A stretch of DNA of 61,173 nucleotides from NCBI GenBank assembly GCA_030267965.1, contig BRYA01000004.1:1-61173 (forward strand), given 5' to 3'. The number at the start of each line of letters is the position of its first letter. Position 1 is the first letter of the stretch. Both the position numbers and the translations under genes were made by a program. Below are positions 51,934-61,173 of the stretch, piece by piece. Origin of the DNA: Triparma columacea. Its lineage: Eukaryota > Sar > Bolidophyceae > Parmales > Triparmaceae. Below the pieces are notes generated by a model, which was not told where the DNA came from, ran no database searches, and saw only the letters and a program-made list of their open reading frames with translations.

Positions 51934-54420
51934 ATGAAAGAAACAGAAATAAAAACAAGAGGGGGTACATGTACAATTAGGGATGGGGCAGAGCATGGAG
52001 GTCGAAGGCAGCTCGAAGAGGGGACACGTCAAGCGGTCATGAAAGTGGAGAGACCGTGGGATGTATCCTTTGGGATGAGACCGAGAAAATTTATCGGTCG
52101 CAATAAAGACACGGGGGCCATGGAGCTTAAGATGGCCGTCATAGAACAATTCGGGGAGGAAGTCCTCGAGTTGGGATTGGAGGGTGCGTTGAGGAAGAGT
52201 CGAGTAGCCGCTTACAGACCAGGCTCGGGCTTCAGGAGTAGGGAAGAATGGGAAGCGTCAGGTTTCGCTACAGAGGCCCGTCGTCGCTTCCCAAACTTTC
52301 CAGATCTTATAGATCAAGTGGTAGGAGGGTTCAAGGTACCTTGGACAAGGGAGCCAGGGGAGTCAATGTGGGATCTTGCCCGTCCATCGACTTCTCGGGT
52401 GGATGGGGAGCAGAAAGAATTCCTATTCGGTGAGGCAGAGACAGAAGTAGCCGGGGGCTGGTCGGTGATAGTCCCATTGAATGTGGCGAAGCAAATGAAA
52501 GTTCGGTTGATGAATTATTCAGTGTTGAGGAAAGTTGAGTATGGAGGAGGGTTTAAGAATCGACCATTAAGGAATGCATCCGCAGAACTATTGTGGGACG
52601 AGCAGAGCAAGAGTCGAATGTCGTGCAACGATTACATTGATCGCTCAATTTTGGATGAGATAGCACCAGTCAGGTGCGCAGAGGCAGCGCCGAATTTGGT
52701 CAATGCATGCTTAGCTCTGGGCAAGAAACATCCAGGTCGGCGCCTAGGGCTGAGTAAGATCGATATGAAAAGTTGCTTCTTTCAGTACCATATCGACCTT
52801 AAACAAGCTCACTACTTTGGATCGCTTTTAACTAACAAAGCAGTCCTGATATGTTTGCGTCTTATTCAAGGCGGAGTAGCATCACCAGCTTTCGGGCCTA
52901 CTGTAACTGAGATTGTTGTGGAGCTATTTAACCGGATGAGGGTAGAGGACGCTCCGACAGAGGAGGAGTTGGAAATGAAGGAGTGGACAGGAATCATAGA
53001 AGATGATCGAGAACAAGAGATATTCCCCTTTGATTTCGTTCCCAAGATGGCTATTAATACTCATTACGCGAGTGGGTACGTCGACGACATCAACATGGTG
53101 TTGCTGGAAGACTTAGCTCACGAAACCGGTAGGGCCATCCTGGGGTGCGCAGAGAGTGCTTTCAGGCCGAGGCACAAATTGGAAGATGAAGATCACAGGC
53201 CGGCTCCTTGGTCTGTGAAGAAGAAAGTTGATTTTAAGGCACGAGGTCTGCACGTAATCACTGGAATTGAGGTGGACGTTAGAAAGTTTACATTGTCGAT
53301 TACCCAGGAGAGAGCCGACAGGATAAGGGAGTGGATGGGTACGGTGTTTCCATCAAGAGAAGCCGAAGTAGACATTGACGACCTTCTAAGTATCCTCGGA
53401 AAATTACAGCATGTGTCCCAAGTGCGACTAGGAGGGAGGTGCGAGATGTCTTGCATGTGGAAGGTACTCACTTGTTGCCCTGTGAGGGAGGTTAGGTCTA
53501 TTGAAAGGAAAGGGTCTAGGAGGAAATTCGTTCTGACATTGAAGTCGGAGATGTATGCACAGGTCCAGGATTGGCTCGAGTTTCTTCACCGACCCGTACC
53601 AATGTGTATGTCAGCTCATCCAGACGTTGCGGAGAGGCTGCGGCCCACTATAGTGGGTTGTACCGACGCTAGCACGAAAGGGATGGGGGGATGGTATAAG
53701 CTTGACGGACTGATTTTCATCTGGCAGGTAATGTTCCCTCCTGAAGTCTCTCGAGCAGTGAGCAGACAGAAAAACGATGGTGGCACTCTGGATATTAACC
53801 TGTTGGAGCATCTTGGGATTTATGTGCAGAATAGCTTGATAAGAGACCAACTCAAGGGTCAGGGTCGCAACATGTCAGGGGTAGTAATAATGACTCACTG
53901 TGACAATCAGGCGGCGGTGGCGAGGACAAACCGAATCCAGGTGGGCTCACGGGCAGGGCTGCACTTGGTTCGTACGCTGTACAAAGATATGGACAGCGAA
54001 GGCTATTCGGCGAGAGCTAAATATCTGGAAGGAGACCTTAATATAGTTGCAGATGAAGCCAGTAGACATGAGTGGCATCCGGAGTCGAGCCAGGAGAAAA
54101 GGCTGGCTGATTACGTGCAGCTGCTGGAGTCCCATAACAAGAGGTCCACAATAATAAGGTCCGAGGACGGTGGGATAGACCCTGAAAAGGTGATCTTCCG
54201 TCAGGTGTCGCCAGGGATTCAGGAAGCAGTCGACGAGGTCTTGGCGAAGGCAATGGTGACTGAGAGATGGGAGAAGGTGGATAAGAACGCTTCGAAATTC
54301 CTTCTTACTTTTCGGAATAACAAGCCAGCGTTGGTGAATCAGATGACAGATAAAGCCGTGTGGAATCGCTCTTTACCTGTTGGTCATGATGAAGAAGAGG
54401 AGGAGGGCATGAGAGAGTAA
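51934..54420 (+). CDS. Retrotransposon ORF2, reverse transcriptase and RNase H (828 aa)
   Basis: RT motif A is LSKIDMKSCFFQYHID (about 272-287). A later RT segment reads LICLRLIQGGVASPAFGPTV. The catalytic YxDD box is YVDDINMVLLEDL at about 382. RNase H follows: VGCTDASTKGMGGWY (about 572-586), the Glu helix INLLEHLGI (about 630), THCDNQAAVARTN (about 660) and IVADEASRHEW (about 705). The Pro-rich methyltransferase domain of true DIRS elements is not seen after RNase H. The C-terminal 100 residues have no recognised motif and end in an acidic run. Confidence 0.9.
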   Translation: MKETEIKTRGGTCTIRDGAEHGGRRQLEEGTRQAVMKVERPWDVSFGMRPRKFIGRNKDTGAMELKMAVIEQFGEEVLELGLEGALRKSRVAAYRPGSGFRSREEWEASGFATEARRRFPNFPDLIDQVVGGFKVPWTREPGESMWDLARPSTSRVDGEQKEFLFGEAETEVAGGWSVIVPLNVAKQMKVRLMNYSVLRKVEYGGGFKNRPLRNASAELLWDEQSKSRMSCNDYIDRSILDEIAPVRCAEAAPNLVNACLALGKKHPGRRLGLSKIDMKSCFFQYHIDLKQAHYFGSLLTNKAVLICLRLIQGGVASPAFGPTVTEIVVELFNRMRVEDAPTEEELEMKEWTGIIEDDREQEIFPFDFVPKMAINTHYASGYVDDINMVLLEDLAHETGRAILGCAESAFRPRHKLEDEDHRPAPWSVKKKVDFKARGLHVITGIEVDVRKFTLSITQERADRIREWMGTVFPSREAEVDIDDLLSILGKLQHVSQVRLGGRCEMSCMWKVLTCCPVREVRSIERKGSRRKFVLTLKSEMYAQVQDWLEFLHRPVPMCMSAHPDVAERLRPTIVGCTDASTKGMGGWYKLDGLIFIWQVMFPPEVSRAVSRQKNDGGTLDINLLEHLGIYVQNSLIRDQLKGQGRNMSGVVIMTHCDNQAAVARTNRIQVGSRAGLHLVRTLYKDMDSEGYSARAKYLEGDLNIVADEASRHEWHPESSQEKRLADYVQLLESHNKRSTIIRSEDGGIDPEKVIFRQVSPGIQEAVDEVLAKAMVTERWEKVDKNASKFLLTFRNNKPALVNQMTDKAVWNRSLPVGHDEEEEEGMRE

Positions 54421-54544
54421 ATGGAGAACCTAGATCAAAGAGGAGGGAGAGATAGAGGAGGAAGGGGAAGATGTTACTGGGCAGGGGAGGGTTAAACGCA
54501 TTCTAACCCAATACTGCACAGGTGTGAACACTTCTTTGCCTCCT

Positions 54545-56179
54545 ATGGGGATGTGGGGAGCCGCTGCGGAGGCTCTCTTCAGAACCAACTCGGGGAAAGT
54601 GAAGAAGTATAACCAGAGATGGGGGGTGTGGGTCCGCTTTTGCAAAGAGATTGGAGTGAAAGAGAATCTAGAAGGAGTGAAGAGGAGCATGGCAGCGGGA
54701 GTCCAGTTCGCGGTATATGTGCGAACAAACAAGAAGGGGGATCATGGCAGACCAATCAAGGCTTCTGGTATCAGGGAGTACCTGGGGGATCTATCGAACA
54801 TCTTTTCTTATCTTGGACAGCCACCGCCATTCTCGCCAGGCAATTGCTTCACTGATAGGTATTACCCGGCTATAAATGACATGCTGGCACTTATGGCCAA
54901 GGACGATTCACCAGTTGTACACAAGACACCCATGAACAAGGATGTGTTGCTGAAGGTGATTGAGATGGGAGGAAGGTACGAGGACGCCAAGAATCTGAAG
55001 GCCAAGGTAGAGGTGCAGAGAGCAGCAATAGTGGAATTAGCTTGTGCTACCGGATTGAGAGGAGGAGAGGTAGTTAATGGCGAAGGAGATAAGTGGCGTA
55101 GGGAAAAGAGAGATACGAGGCTGCAACTACGAAACCTGAATCTACTCGATGAGAACGAGGATTATCTTGTCAAGGAAGGTTTACTCTTAGGGAGACCCAC
55201 CTTATCAGCGGGGAGCCCAGAGGCGTCAGGAGATTTCGATACCTACAAGTTCCTAGAGCAGCGCGCTTGCTACGTGGAGTTGGTCTTCGATTTCCAAAAG
55301 AACGGCAACGACGGTCAGGAGGTTGTGTTTCCCATGAACGAGAAGTATTTCGAGGAAGATGGCCTCAAAGTATGTGCAGTCAAGGCGGCGGTGAGAATTG
55401 TTAGCTTGATGATAGTGGGCGGAGCAACTCCAGACACGCTAATTGCCATTACTTGTCACAAGGATGAGGCTGACAGAGTATGCATGAAAAAGATAGCGGC
55501 CACTTCGTACGTCAAAGCAATGAAAGACGCCGGAGTCAAGATGGGAGAGAAGTGTATTCAGCAACCATCTCTCCTCAGCGCCCATTCTCCACGCATTACG
55601 TTTGTTATGATTCAGATTGAGGAAGGAAGAAATTGGGCGTACATCAAACAGCAAGGGAGGTGGAAGTCAGAGGCTATTTACAGCTATGTAGTAGGGCGAC
55701 GTTTAGGCTTTGTCAAGCCTATCAATGGCACTTTCGGTGCCCTTACTCTCAAAAAGAATGCTCCTTCCCCATCTAAACCGATCTCTGGGAAAAGGAAGGC
55801 GAGAGACATTAGCAAGAATACTGACTCTGAGGAAGTTATTACGGACATGACCCAGGCTGTCGAAGCCGAGGAGGAAGCGACAGATGCAGAGGAGGGGGAA
55901 AAATTCGAGGTGGAGAGTTTCGAGGGCTGGAGAATCAGGTCAGATGGTACAGTGCGCATCTTAGTAAACTTTATGAATTACAAGAACCCGGAATGGACCG
56001 ATGCGTTAATACTTCAACAAGATATGGCGCACTATTTAGCGGTGTACCTGAGAGAAAATCTGCCCACAGTGGAGCCCGCGAGCTGGAAGAAACCTCAGAA
56101 TGATGCTTATCTCGACCTTTTGAACTGGATCGAGGAGATAGAAGGAGAAATGGAGGAAATCGAGAAGGAATATGATTAA
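54545..56179 (+). CDS. Retrotransposon ORF3, tyrosine recombinase (544 aa)
   Basis: The first ATG is at 54545, and an upstream in-frame extension begins at 54524 with GTG, which follows a CAG|GT sequence and might be a spliced or frameshifted link from ORF2. The N-terminal helical domain (WGVWVRFCKEIGV) is followed by the catalytic domain: first Arg in CATGLRGGEVV (about 180 from 54524), H-x-x-R in SAHSPRITFV (about 354-357), and the Tyr nucleophile in GRWKSEAIYSYVVG (about 384). This R-H-R-Y set identifies a tyrosine recombinase. The C-terminal 150 residues are acidic and of unknown role. Confidence 0.88.
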   Translation: MGMWGAAAEALFRTNSGKVKKYNQRWGVWVRFCKEIGVKENLEGVKRSMAAGVQFAVYVRTNKKGDHGRPIKASGIREYLGDLSNIFSYLGQPPPFSPGNCFTDRYYPAINDMLALMAKDDSPVVHKTPMNKDVLLKVIEMGGRYEDAKNLKAKVEVQRAAIVELACATGLRGGEVVNGEGDKWRREKRDTRLQLRNLNLLDENEDYLVKEGLLLGRPTLSAGSPEASGDFDTYKFLEQRACYVELVFDFQKNGNDGQEVVFPMNEKYFEEDGLKVCAVKAAVRIVSLMIVGGATPDTLIAITCHKDEADRVCMKKIAATSYVKAMKDAGVKMGEKCIQQPSLLSAHSPRITFVMIQIEEGRNWAYIKQQGRWKSEAIYSYVVGRRLGFVKPINGTFGALTLKKNAPSPSKPISGKRKARDISKNTDSEEVITDMTQAVEAEEEATDAEEGEKFEVESFEGWRIRSDGTVRILVNFMNYKNPEWTDALILQQDMAHYLAVYLRENLPTVEPASWKKPQNDAYLDLLNWIEEIEGEMEEIEKEYD

Positions 56180-56699
56180 GATTACATCAGCCAGTGCAAG
56201 TTCGGGGGCACTAAACTACCCGAACAGCCCGTTGAAGAGAGGCATAATATCAATTCACCAAGAATTAGACACACAGGTGGAAATTCGACCTAAATTAGCC
56301 TGATCGGAGGCCTCATAAATTCCGATCACACGCATTCAAGTATCCCGCCCCCCCAAGTGCTGGCGGCAGCAATGGATTTTGGGACGGTAACACTTGGATT
56401 TTACACAGATTTTAGCTTGCTACGCAAGTTTGGGGTGGACTTTACATCTCTCCCGATGCTTCGAGCTGTCCCATCGGCCCAATTAGGGCCTTCTTCACAC
56501 CTCTCACAGCGCTTCGAACTGGTCCCTCGGCTCTGTTAGGGCCTTGGGTGCCTCTCTCTGACCTACGATCAGAGCCTAGGTTTGGAAGGAACGCCCACCC
56601 TGCAAGTTTAGCCTAGCTGACGCAAGTCTAGCTCACTGACGCTGACAAGTAGAGTGGTCAGGACCAGCTTAACTGTGTCCGCGTTTTAAGACCAAACGA

Positions 56700-56718
56700 G
56701 GCTCGCCGAAGGCGAGCC
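56700..56718. repeat. Perfect short hairpin GGCTCGCC-GAA-GGCGAGCC
   Basis: Eight-base perfect inverted repeat with a three-base loop, near the inferred right end of the retrotransposon. Confidence 0.85.
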
Positions 56719-56768
56719 GTTCTTATTATGTTACGTTACGGCTATCGAGGAAGCTGGCGCAGATAGCT

Positions 56769-56857
56769 TCTTTTGAGCCGGAGAATTTTGAGAACGGAGG
56801 TCGGAGGCGAGCGAAGCGAGCCGGAGACCGAAGTTCCAAAATTCGGAGGCTCAAAAG
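56769..56857. repeat. Imperfect inverted repeat, ~37-base arms around GCGAGCGAAGCGAG
   Basis: The left arm begins CTTTTGAGCCGGAGAATTTT; the right arm, read on the minus strand, begins CTTTTGAGCCTCCGAATTTT. The 15-base centre is the GCGAGCGAAGCGAG motif that also appears in introns at 17484, 17949 and 30754. It could be a small foldback element or a terminal structure of the retrotransposon. Confidence 0.75.
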
Positions 56858-57352
56858 ACTAAACAGGTTGAGGTTCGTTGTTGAAGTCCCTTCGGCCAAA
56901 AAAAAAGAGAAAATAAGGTAAAAATAAAAATTGGAGCACCCATCATATGCAGGCTCTTCCTCACAAGCGTTGCTATTCCAACCACCGATGACGCGGATGA
57001 TGTGTTTTGTTAATTGCCTCCAAGCGTGCCAAGGAGAACACCTAGGGGAGGCTCTACATACATCAAGTTGCTTATGTTTCAACCACTCGGCATGATTAAT
57101 TTACCGTGCGGGCGGGGGTGTGCGGGTGGTTTTAAAAATAATCCAGAAAGAAGTGTGCGTTCAAAATATTGAAAGTTTCCATTAAAGAATCACCAACCTC
57201 CAAGTCCCAAATCCCTGCGTCTCCAAAAGCTCCCAGGCCCCCTTCCCATCCCGTCCCTTCTAATTTAACGTTCCCCTTCCTTTCCCAAATCCCCCCTCCC
57301 CTTGTCAGATTCCCCCCCACCCCCCCGATTTAGTACCCTCCCCCCTTTCAAA

Positions 57353-58369
57353 TTAAAGTCTCATCCTTTCAACGATATCCTCCTTAACCCATCCTTTAAA
57401 CCTCTCTCCAACCTCCTTCAAAACCCTCTCCTCCTTACTCCCCTCCCCCCCTTCTTTCTGTCCCATAATCTCCACCCACTGTTCCCACGTAGACGTGTCA
57501 AGCCCACACCATGATTCAGTTACTAAGTCTTTCAGTAGTTTCAACTTACCCTCCGCTTCCATCTTCTTGTTATATCCCGCTGAGTCCATAAGTTTATCAC
57601 CCCCCCCTCCCCCGCCTCTAAGTTCAACCCCACCCATAACTTGTCCTTCCCCAACCTGTCCTTCCTCCCTAACATCCGTACACCTCCCCTCCATACATCC
57701 CTCGATAGCTTGAAATTCCTCCCACCCCCAAGCCTTTTTTCTTTCACAGCAGCTCCACCATTTCGCTGTCTCATGGAATACCGGTGGTTTTATATGGTAC
57801 TTACATGGGGGGGGAGAAGTAGGGAGTAAGGGGTCATACCAACGTTGACAACCGAGACGGACACAACGGACGTAATGGTCAGGTCTTTTAGGTTCCTCTT
57901 CCTTTCCTACTTCCCCCGATGCGGCGTTGGTTGGTGTGGGTTTCTCTTTGTATACGATCGTACCAGTAATGGATGAGGAAGGTACGACGTATACATCCTC
58001 CTTATCAACCATAACATCACCCACCATTCTCTCATCCTCCTCATCGGGGTCTAAATCATACACTAGTCTCTTTATACCTACCCCGTTTTGAGAGGAAGTA
58101 CAAAGGAGGAGGGAGGAGGGGTTAAGTGTGGGGGAGGAAGGGAGTGACTTGTTGTAGGAAGAGCAGAATAGGGTTAGAAGCTGACGAGGTCCTTGCTGTG
58201 TGGGGGGGGGGGGGTTAGATGTGATTAGGGGTATATGGGGGTGGATGTAAAGGGAGTGGATGTTGTAGAGGGGTTTAAATTGAGGTATATGTTTGGACGA
58301 GAAATGTGATTTGGGTGAAGGGGGTTAATTGGGGTGTTTTAGGCAGGGTTTGGACGCACCTTTAACCAT
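57353..58369 (-). CDS. CHORD-domain zinc-binding protein (244 aa, 2 exons)
   Basis: Exon 1 is only 10 nt (58369-58360, ATGGTTAAAG|GTGCGT); exon 2 is 58077-57353, joined in phase 1 to give MVKGIKRLVYDLDPDEEDE. A single CHORD domain (about 88-150) shows CVRLGCQRWYDP, PPCKYHIKPPVFHETAKWWSCCERKK and IEGCMEGRC, matching the Cys/His zinc pattern of RAR1/CHP-1/melusin proteins except that the last His is Cys. CHORD proteins are HSP90 co-chaperones, often with SGT1. No CS domain follows; the C-terminus is helical (LLKDLVTESWCGLDTSTWEQW). The tiny first exon is the least certain part. Confidence 0.82.
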
Positions 58370-58978
58370 TTTCTAGGTAGTGTTATCTTTAGTGTCTTAT
58401 GATCATCCTCTGATGGTGAAGATTCGTAATGTAGGAAGATTTTCATGGCGAGACTGGGGCAATCAAATTGGTTCGATTTCCAAAAGTCATTCGAGAAGAA
58501 ATATCAACTTTTTGGAAGTTGATTTGAGCAAGGCTTTGATTGCTTGCGTCCCTCCCTCCCTCCAAAATGCTTGCGTCCCAAACTTGCTTCTCTCGGACTC
58601 GCATATCAGACTCAACAGAATAATCCCCTCCCCGCTTGCCTCATTCCTTCTTCACTTTCATCTTTTTCTCTTTTCAGCTTCCCAGTTTTTCCAGTTTTTT
58701 TTCATTTTTCATGACTCATTTTGGGTATCATCAAATTTCAGGACCTCTCCTCGTATTAATTCAAATTGTACGCAACATCGTTCCTTTTGGATTGTAAACA
58801 CATCATAATATAGTGTCGAGAAGTTGAATTAGGGCTATTGGGCAGGTTTCAGTAAGGCCACCTCCCTCGATTCATTCCTTCCCTTCTTTATTCTATTACT
58901 TCAATTCCTTCTTCCAATCCTCCTTCCACTCCTTCTTCTAATCCTTCTTCCACTCCTTCTTCCACTCCTTTGTCTGTT
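58370..58978. other. Intergenic with TCCTTCTTCCA repeats
   Basis: This separates the divergent CHORD and membrane-protein genes. A CTCCTTCTTC-type tandem tract lies at about 58905-58970, just before the next start codon. No gene is seen. Confidence 0.55.
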
Positions 58979-60022
58979 ATGATGACTTCTATTCTCTTTA
59001 ATAATCTTCTCTTGAATTATCTCTTCATTACTATATTCACACAAACACATATATATACATCATCATTCACGTTACAAACATACACACAAACACACACATA
59101 TTCAAAGATAAGAATGATAGACAATCCGAGACTAAACCCAATAAATACACTAAATACACTTACTACACTTCATTCCAAAAGTGACAACAATAACAACAAC
59201 AACAACGACAACAACACAAACAATAACAACTACAACAACGGCATGAACACCACCACAACCGACACCACCCCAACCACCACCAACCTCCCCTCATCTCCCT
59301 CAATTCCCCCCTTCAATAAGTTCCAAACCTTTCTGAACAAGACCAAGGGTAACAACTTTGTTAGCTCACGTCCACCGTTCAACGCGGAGTTCGCTACTCC
59401 TCTAATCCTCTACGACGTCTTCCTCCTCCTTAACTTAAGGTAAGCACCATTCGTTGCGTTGTTTGCGCGTCTGTGTTGTGTGTGTGTGAGAGGGAGGGAG
59501 GGAGAATGGGAGTTGAGGGGTACTGCAAACGAAACAATTTCAAACCACCTTACATGTAAAGAGACCCTAACATAATGCACGCCGAAACCTCGGCAACCGT
59601 TACCCTGACATTAATACAACCCCACCCAACACACCAACCCCACCCCCAATCCATCCCCCCCAACCCCCCCTTACAGCATCTCAATAAAGCTCTGGTTATA
59701 CCACAGTGTAAGTCTCACCCCTCCCTTCACTGGTCTAACTCAAGCCTTCGCATCCGGTTCCCGTCTCTCCGTATCTTGGGTAACAGCCTGTCTAATATCC
59801 AACTTCTACCACCCTCCAAACTGCTTTGACACTTCCAACATTATCAAAAGATCCATGTCAGCGAGCGTTACTACGGCAAGTATACTACTGTCGTTTGAAC
59901 TTATACAATCGGTTTTTGAAGCAACGCAAGCGGGGGATACTTATGTCGCACAGGAAATCGCAATGGGGACGGTGCTTATGGTTATATGGAGACTCGCGTT
60001 CTCAGTACAGGAGGATATTTAA
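58979..60022 (+). CDS. Membrane protein of unknown function with N-terminal targeting segment (268 aa, 2 exons)
   Basis: Exons 58979-59439 and 59677-60022 join in phase 2 (LLLNL|S). The start MMTSILFNNLLLNYLFITIF is a hydrophobic signal-like segment, followed by a Thr/Asn-rich stretch with an Asn run from AAC repeats, compatible with a bipartite or long disordered leader. From about 128 on the sequence is hydrophobic, with three to four probable membrane segments (FATPLILYDVFLLLNL, RLSVSWVTACLISNFY, ASILLSFELIQSVF, AMGTVLMVIWRLAFSV). I recognise no family. The last ~25 codons are homologous to the satellite unit that follows. Confidence 0.6.
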
Positions 60023-61173
60023 AAGGACGGCAGGAGAGGTCAGGAGAGAGTTTAGGGGGATTTCTTCAAGGGTTAGCAGGAGGTTAAGACGATGGTCAAG
60101 AAGGAGATAGCAATGGGGACTGCTCTTATGATTATACGGAGACTTGCGTTCTCGGTACGGAGGAAACGTCTAGGGCGAAAGGTTGTCTCGGTCAGGCTTT
60201 CGTTTAGGGGGGTTTCGTCTAGGGTTAGCAGGTTTAGACGATGGTCGCGAAGGAGATTGCAATGGGGATTGCTCTATTGGCTATATTGAGACTTGCGTTC
60301 TCGGTACGGAGGGAACGTCTAGGGCGAAAGGTTGTCTCGGTCAGGCTTTCGTTTAGGGGGATTTCGTCAAGGGTTAAGAGGTTTAGACGACGATCGTGAA
60401 GGAGATAGCAATGGGGACTGCTCTTATGATTATACGGAAACTTGCGTTCTCGGTACGGAGGGAACGTCTAGGGCGAAAGGTTGTCTCGGTCAGGCTTTCG
60501 TTTAGTGGGGTTTCGTCAAGGGTTAGGAGGTTTAGACGACGGTCGCGAAGGAGATAGCAATGGGGACTGCTCTTATGATTATACGGAGACTTGCGTGCTC
60601 GGTACGTAGGAAACGTCTAGGGCGAAAGGTTGTCTCAATCAGGCTTTCGTTTAGGGGGATTTCGTCAAGGGTTAAGAGGTTTAGACGATGGTCGTGAAGG
60701 AGATAGCAATGGGGACTGCTCTTATGATTATACGGAGACTTGCGTTCTCGGTACGGAGGAAACGTCTAGGGCGAAAGGTTGTCTCGGTCAAGCTTTCGTT
60801 TAGGGGATTTTCGTCAAGGGTTAAGAGGTTTAGACGACGGTCGCGAAGGAGATTGCAATGGGGACTGCTCTTATGATTATACGTAGACTTGCGTTCTCGG
60901 TACGGAGGGAACGTCTAGGGCGAAGGTTGTCTCGGTCAGGCTTTCGTTTAGGGGGATTTCGTCAAGGGTTAAGAGGTTTAGACGACGATCGTGAAGGAGA
61001 TAGCAATGGGGACTGCTCTTATGATTATACGGAAACTTGCGTTCTCGGTACGTAGGAAACGTCTAGGGCGAAAGGTTGTCTCGGTCAGGCTTTCGTTTAG
61101 GGGGATTTTCGTCAAGGGTTAAAAGGTTTAGACGACGGTCGCGAAGGAGATAGCAATGGGGACTGCTCTTATG
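59945..61173. repeat. ~149-bp tandem satellite, eight-plus copies, open at the right edge
   Basis: Landmark CAATGGGGACTGCTC recurs at about 60112, 60262, 60409, 60560, 60709, 60857, 61004 and 61155, a period of 147-151 bases. Each unit also carries GTTCTCGGTACGGAGG and GGTTGTCTCGGTCAGGCTTT. A diverged founder-like copy at 59945-60091 includes the last codons and stop of the preceding gene. Short Arg-rich frames within units are not genes. Confidence 0.93.

Larger units (their letters stand above)
49250..56870 (+). mobile_element. Tyrosine-recombinase retrotransposon (DIRS superfamily, Ngaro/PAT-like layout)
   Basis: Three long same-strand ORFs in the order gag-like, reverse transcriptase/RNase H, tyrosine recombinase define the DIRS superfamily, which inserts through a circular intermediate using a tyrosine recombinase rather than a DDE integrase. 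No protease, DDE integrase or DIRS-type methyltransferase domain is seen, so an Ngaro-like arrangement fits best. All three frames are free of stops or frameshifts, implying a young, possibly active copy. Codon use and lack of introns differ from neighbours. Outer limits are estimates: split direct repeats expected at the ends could not be identified by eye. The 3' flank carries hairpins at 56700-56860. Confidence 0.85.
56180..57352. other. 3' flank of the retrotransposon and intergenic sequence
   Basis: Non-coding. The stretch up to about 56.87 kb is probably the element's right end. It includes two related ~40-base blocks around TTAGGGCCTT (56486 and 56536) and two hairpins. After 57.1 kb the local C-rich chromosomal composition returns. 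Confidence 0.5.

Noticed and set aside
60092..61055. Series of small Arg-rich ORFs in the satellite
   Set aside because: The unit length is not a multiple of three, frames shift from copy to copy, and the composition is that of repeated DNA rather than protein.
59945..61173. Telomere or CRISPR array at the right edge
   Set aside because: The unit is about 149 bases with no short TTAGGG-type core and no spacer structure; it is an ordinary long-unit satellite.

Overview
The window is nuclear DNA of a eukaryotic alga. Genes are split by many short GT-AG introns with C-rich 3' ends, and intron phases could be matched across almost every junction proposed here. FtsZ carries a signal peptide with Phe at the predicted start of a transit peptide, the targeting code of red-lineage secondary plastids. 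Together with the ubiquitin-eS31 fusion (Gln28 in ubiquitin), LRR_5/BspA repeats, DUF285 repeats and multi-START membrane proteins, this points to a photosynthetic stramenopile. A Bolidophyceae/Parmales-type alga is my best guess; the lineage is inferred, not proven.

Layout, left to right. 0.5-6.1 kb: intronless multi-START membrane protein (-). 7.0-9.2 kb: HROB-like OB-fold protein (-). 9.8-11.6 kb: possible PD-(D/E)XK nuclease (+). 11.8-13.0 kb: Qa-SNARE (-). 13.4-15.8 kb: LRR_5 protein (-). 16.4-20.5 kb: head-to-head S10 and S28 serine carboxypeptidases. 21.0-21.1 kb: a tRNA-Leu(UAG) gene whose T-loop is split by a 63-nt GT...AG insert, the most striking object here. 21.3-24.2 kb: small membrane protein (+) and LCMT-type methyltransferase (-). 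25.1-32.5 kb: TPM-RING protein and a ten-exon C2-domain protein (+). 32.8-37.3 kb: secreted DUF285 protein (-) built partly from seven tandem 75-nt exons. 38.7-45.3 kb: RING protein (+), NEIL3-like glycosylase (+), ubiquitin-eS31 (-), plastid FtsZ (+). 45.7-48.7 kb: DDX3/Ded1 helicase (-). About 49.2-56.9 kb: tyrosine-recombinase (DIRS/Ngaro-type) retrotransposon with three open ORFs. 57.4-58.4 kb: CHORD protein (-). 59.0-60.0 kb: membrane protein of unknown function (+), whose 3' coding end grades into a ~149-bp satellite running off the window.

No operon-like logic is expected. Thematic neighbours are two lysosomal/vacuolar-type proteases sharing a 140-bp promoter, and several genome-maintenance genes (NEIL3-like, HROB-like, the nuclease-like protein). 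The rest are housekeeping genes (helicase, SNARE, ubiquitin-ribosomal protein, plastid division). All exon structures were built by eye from splice motifs and phase; transcript data would be decisive.
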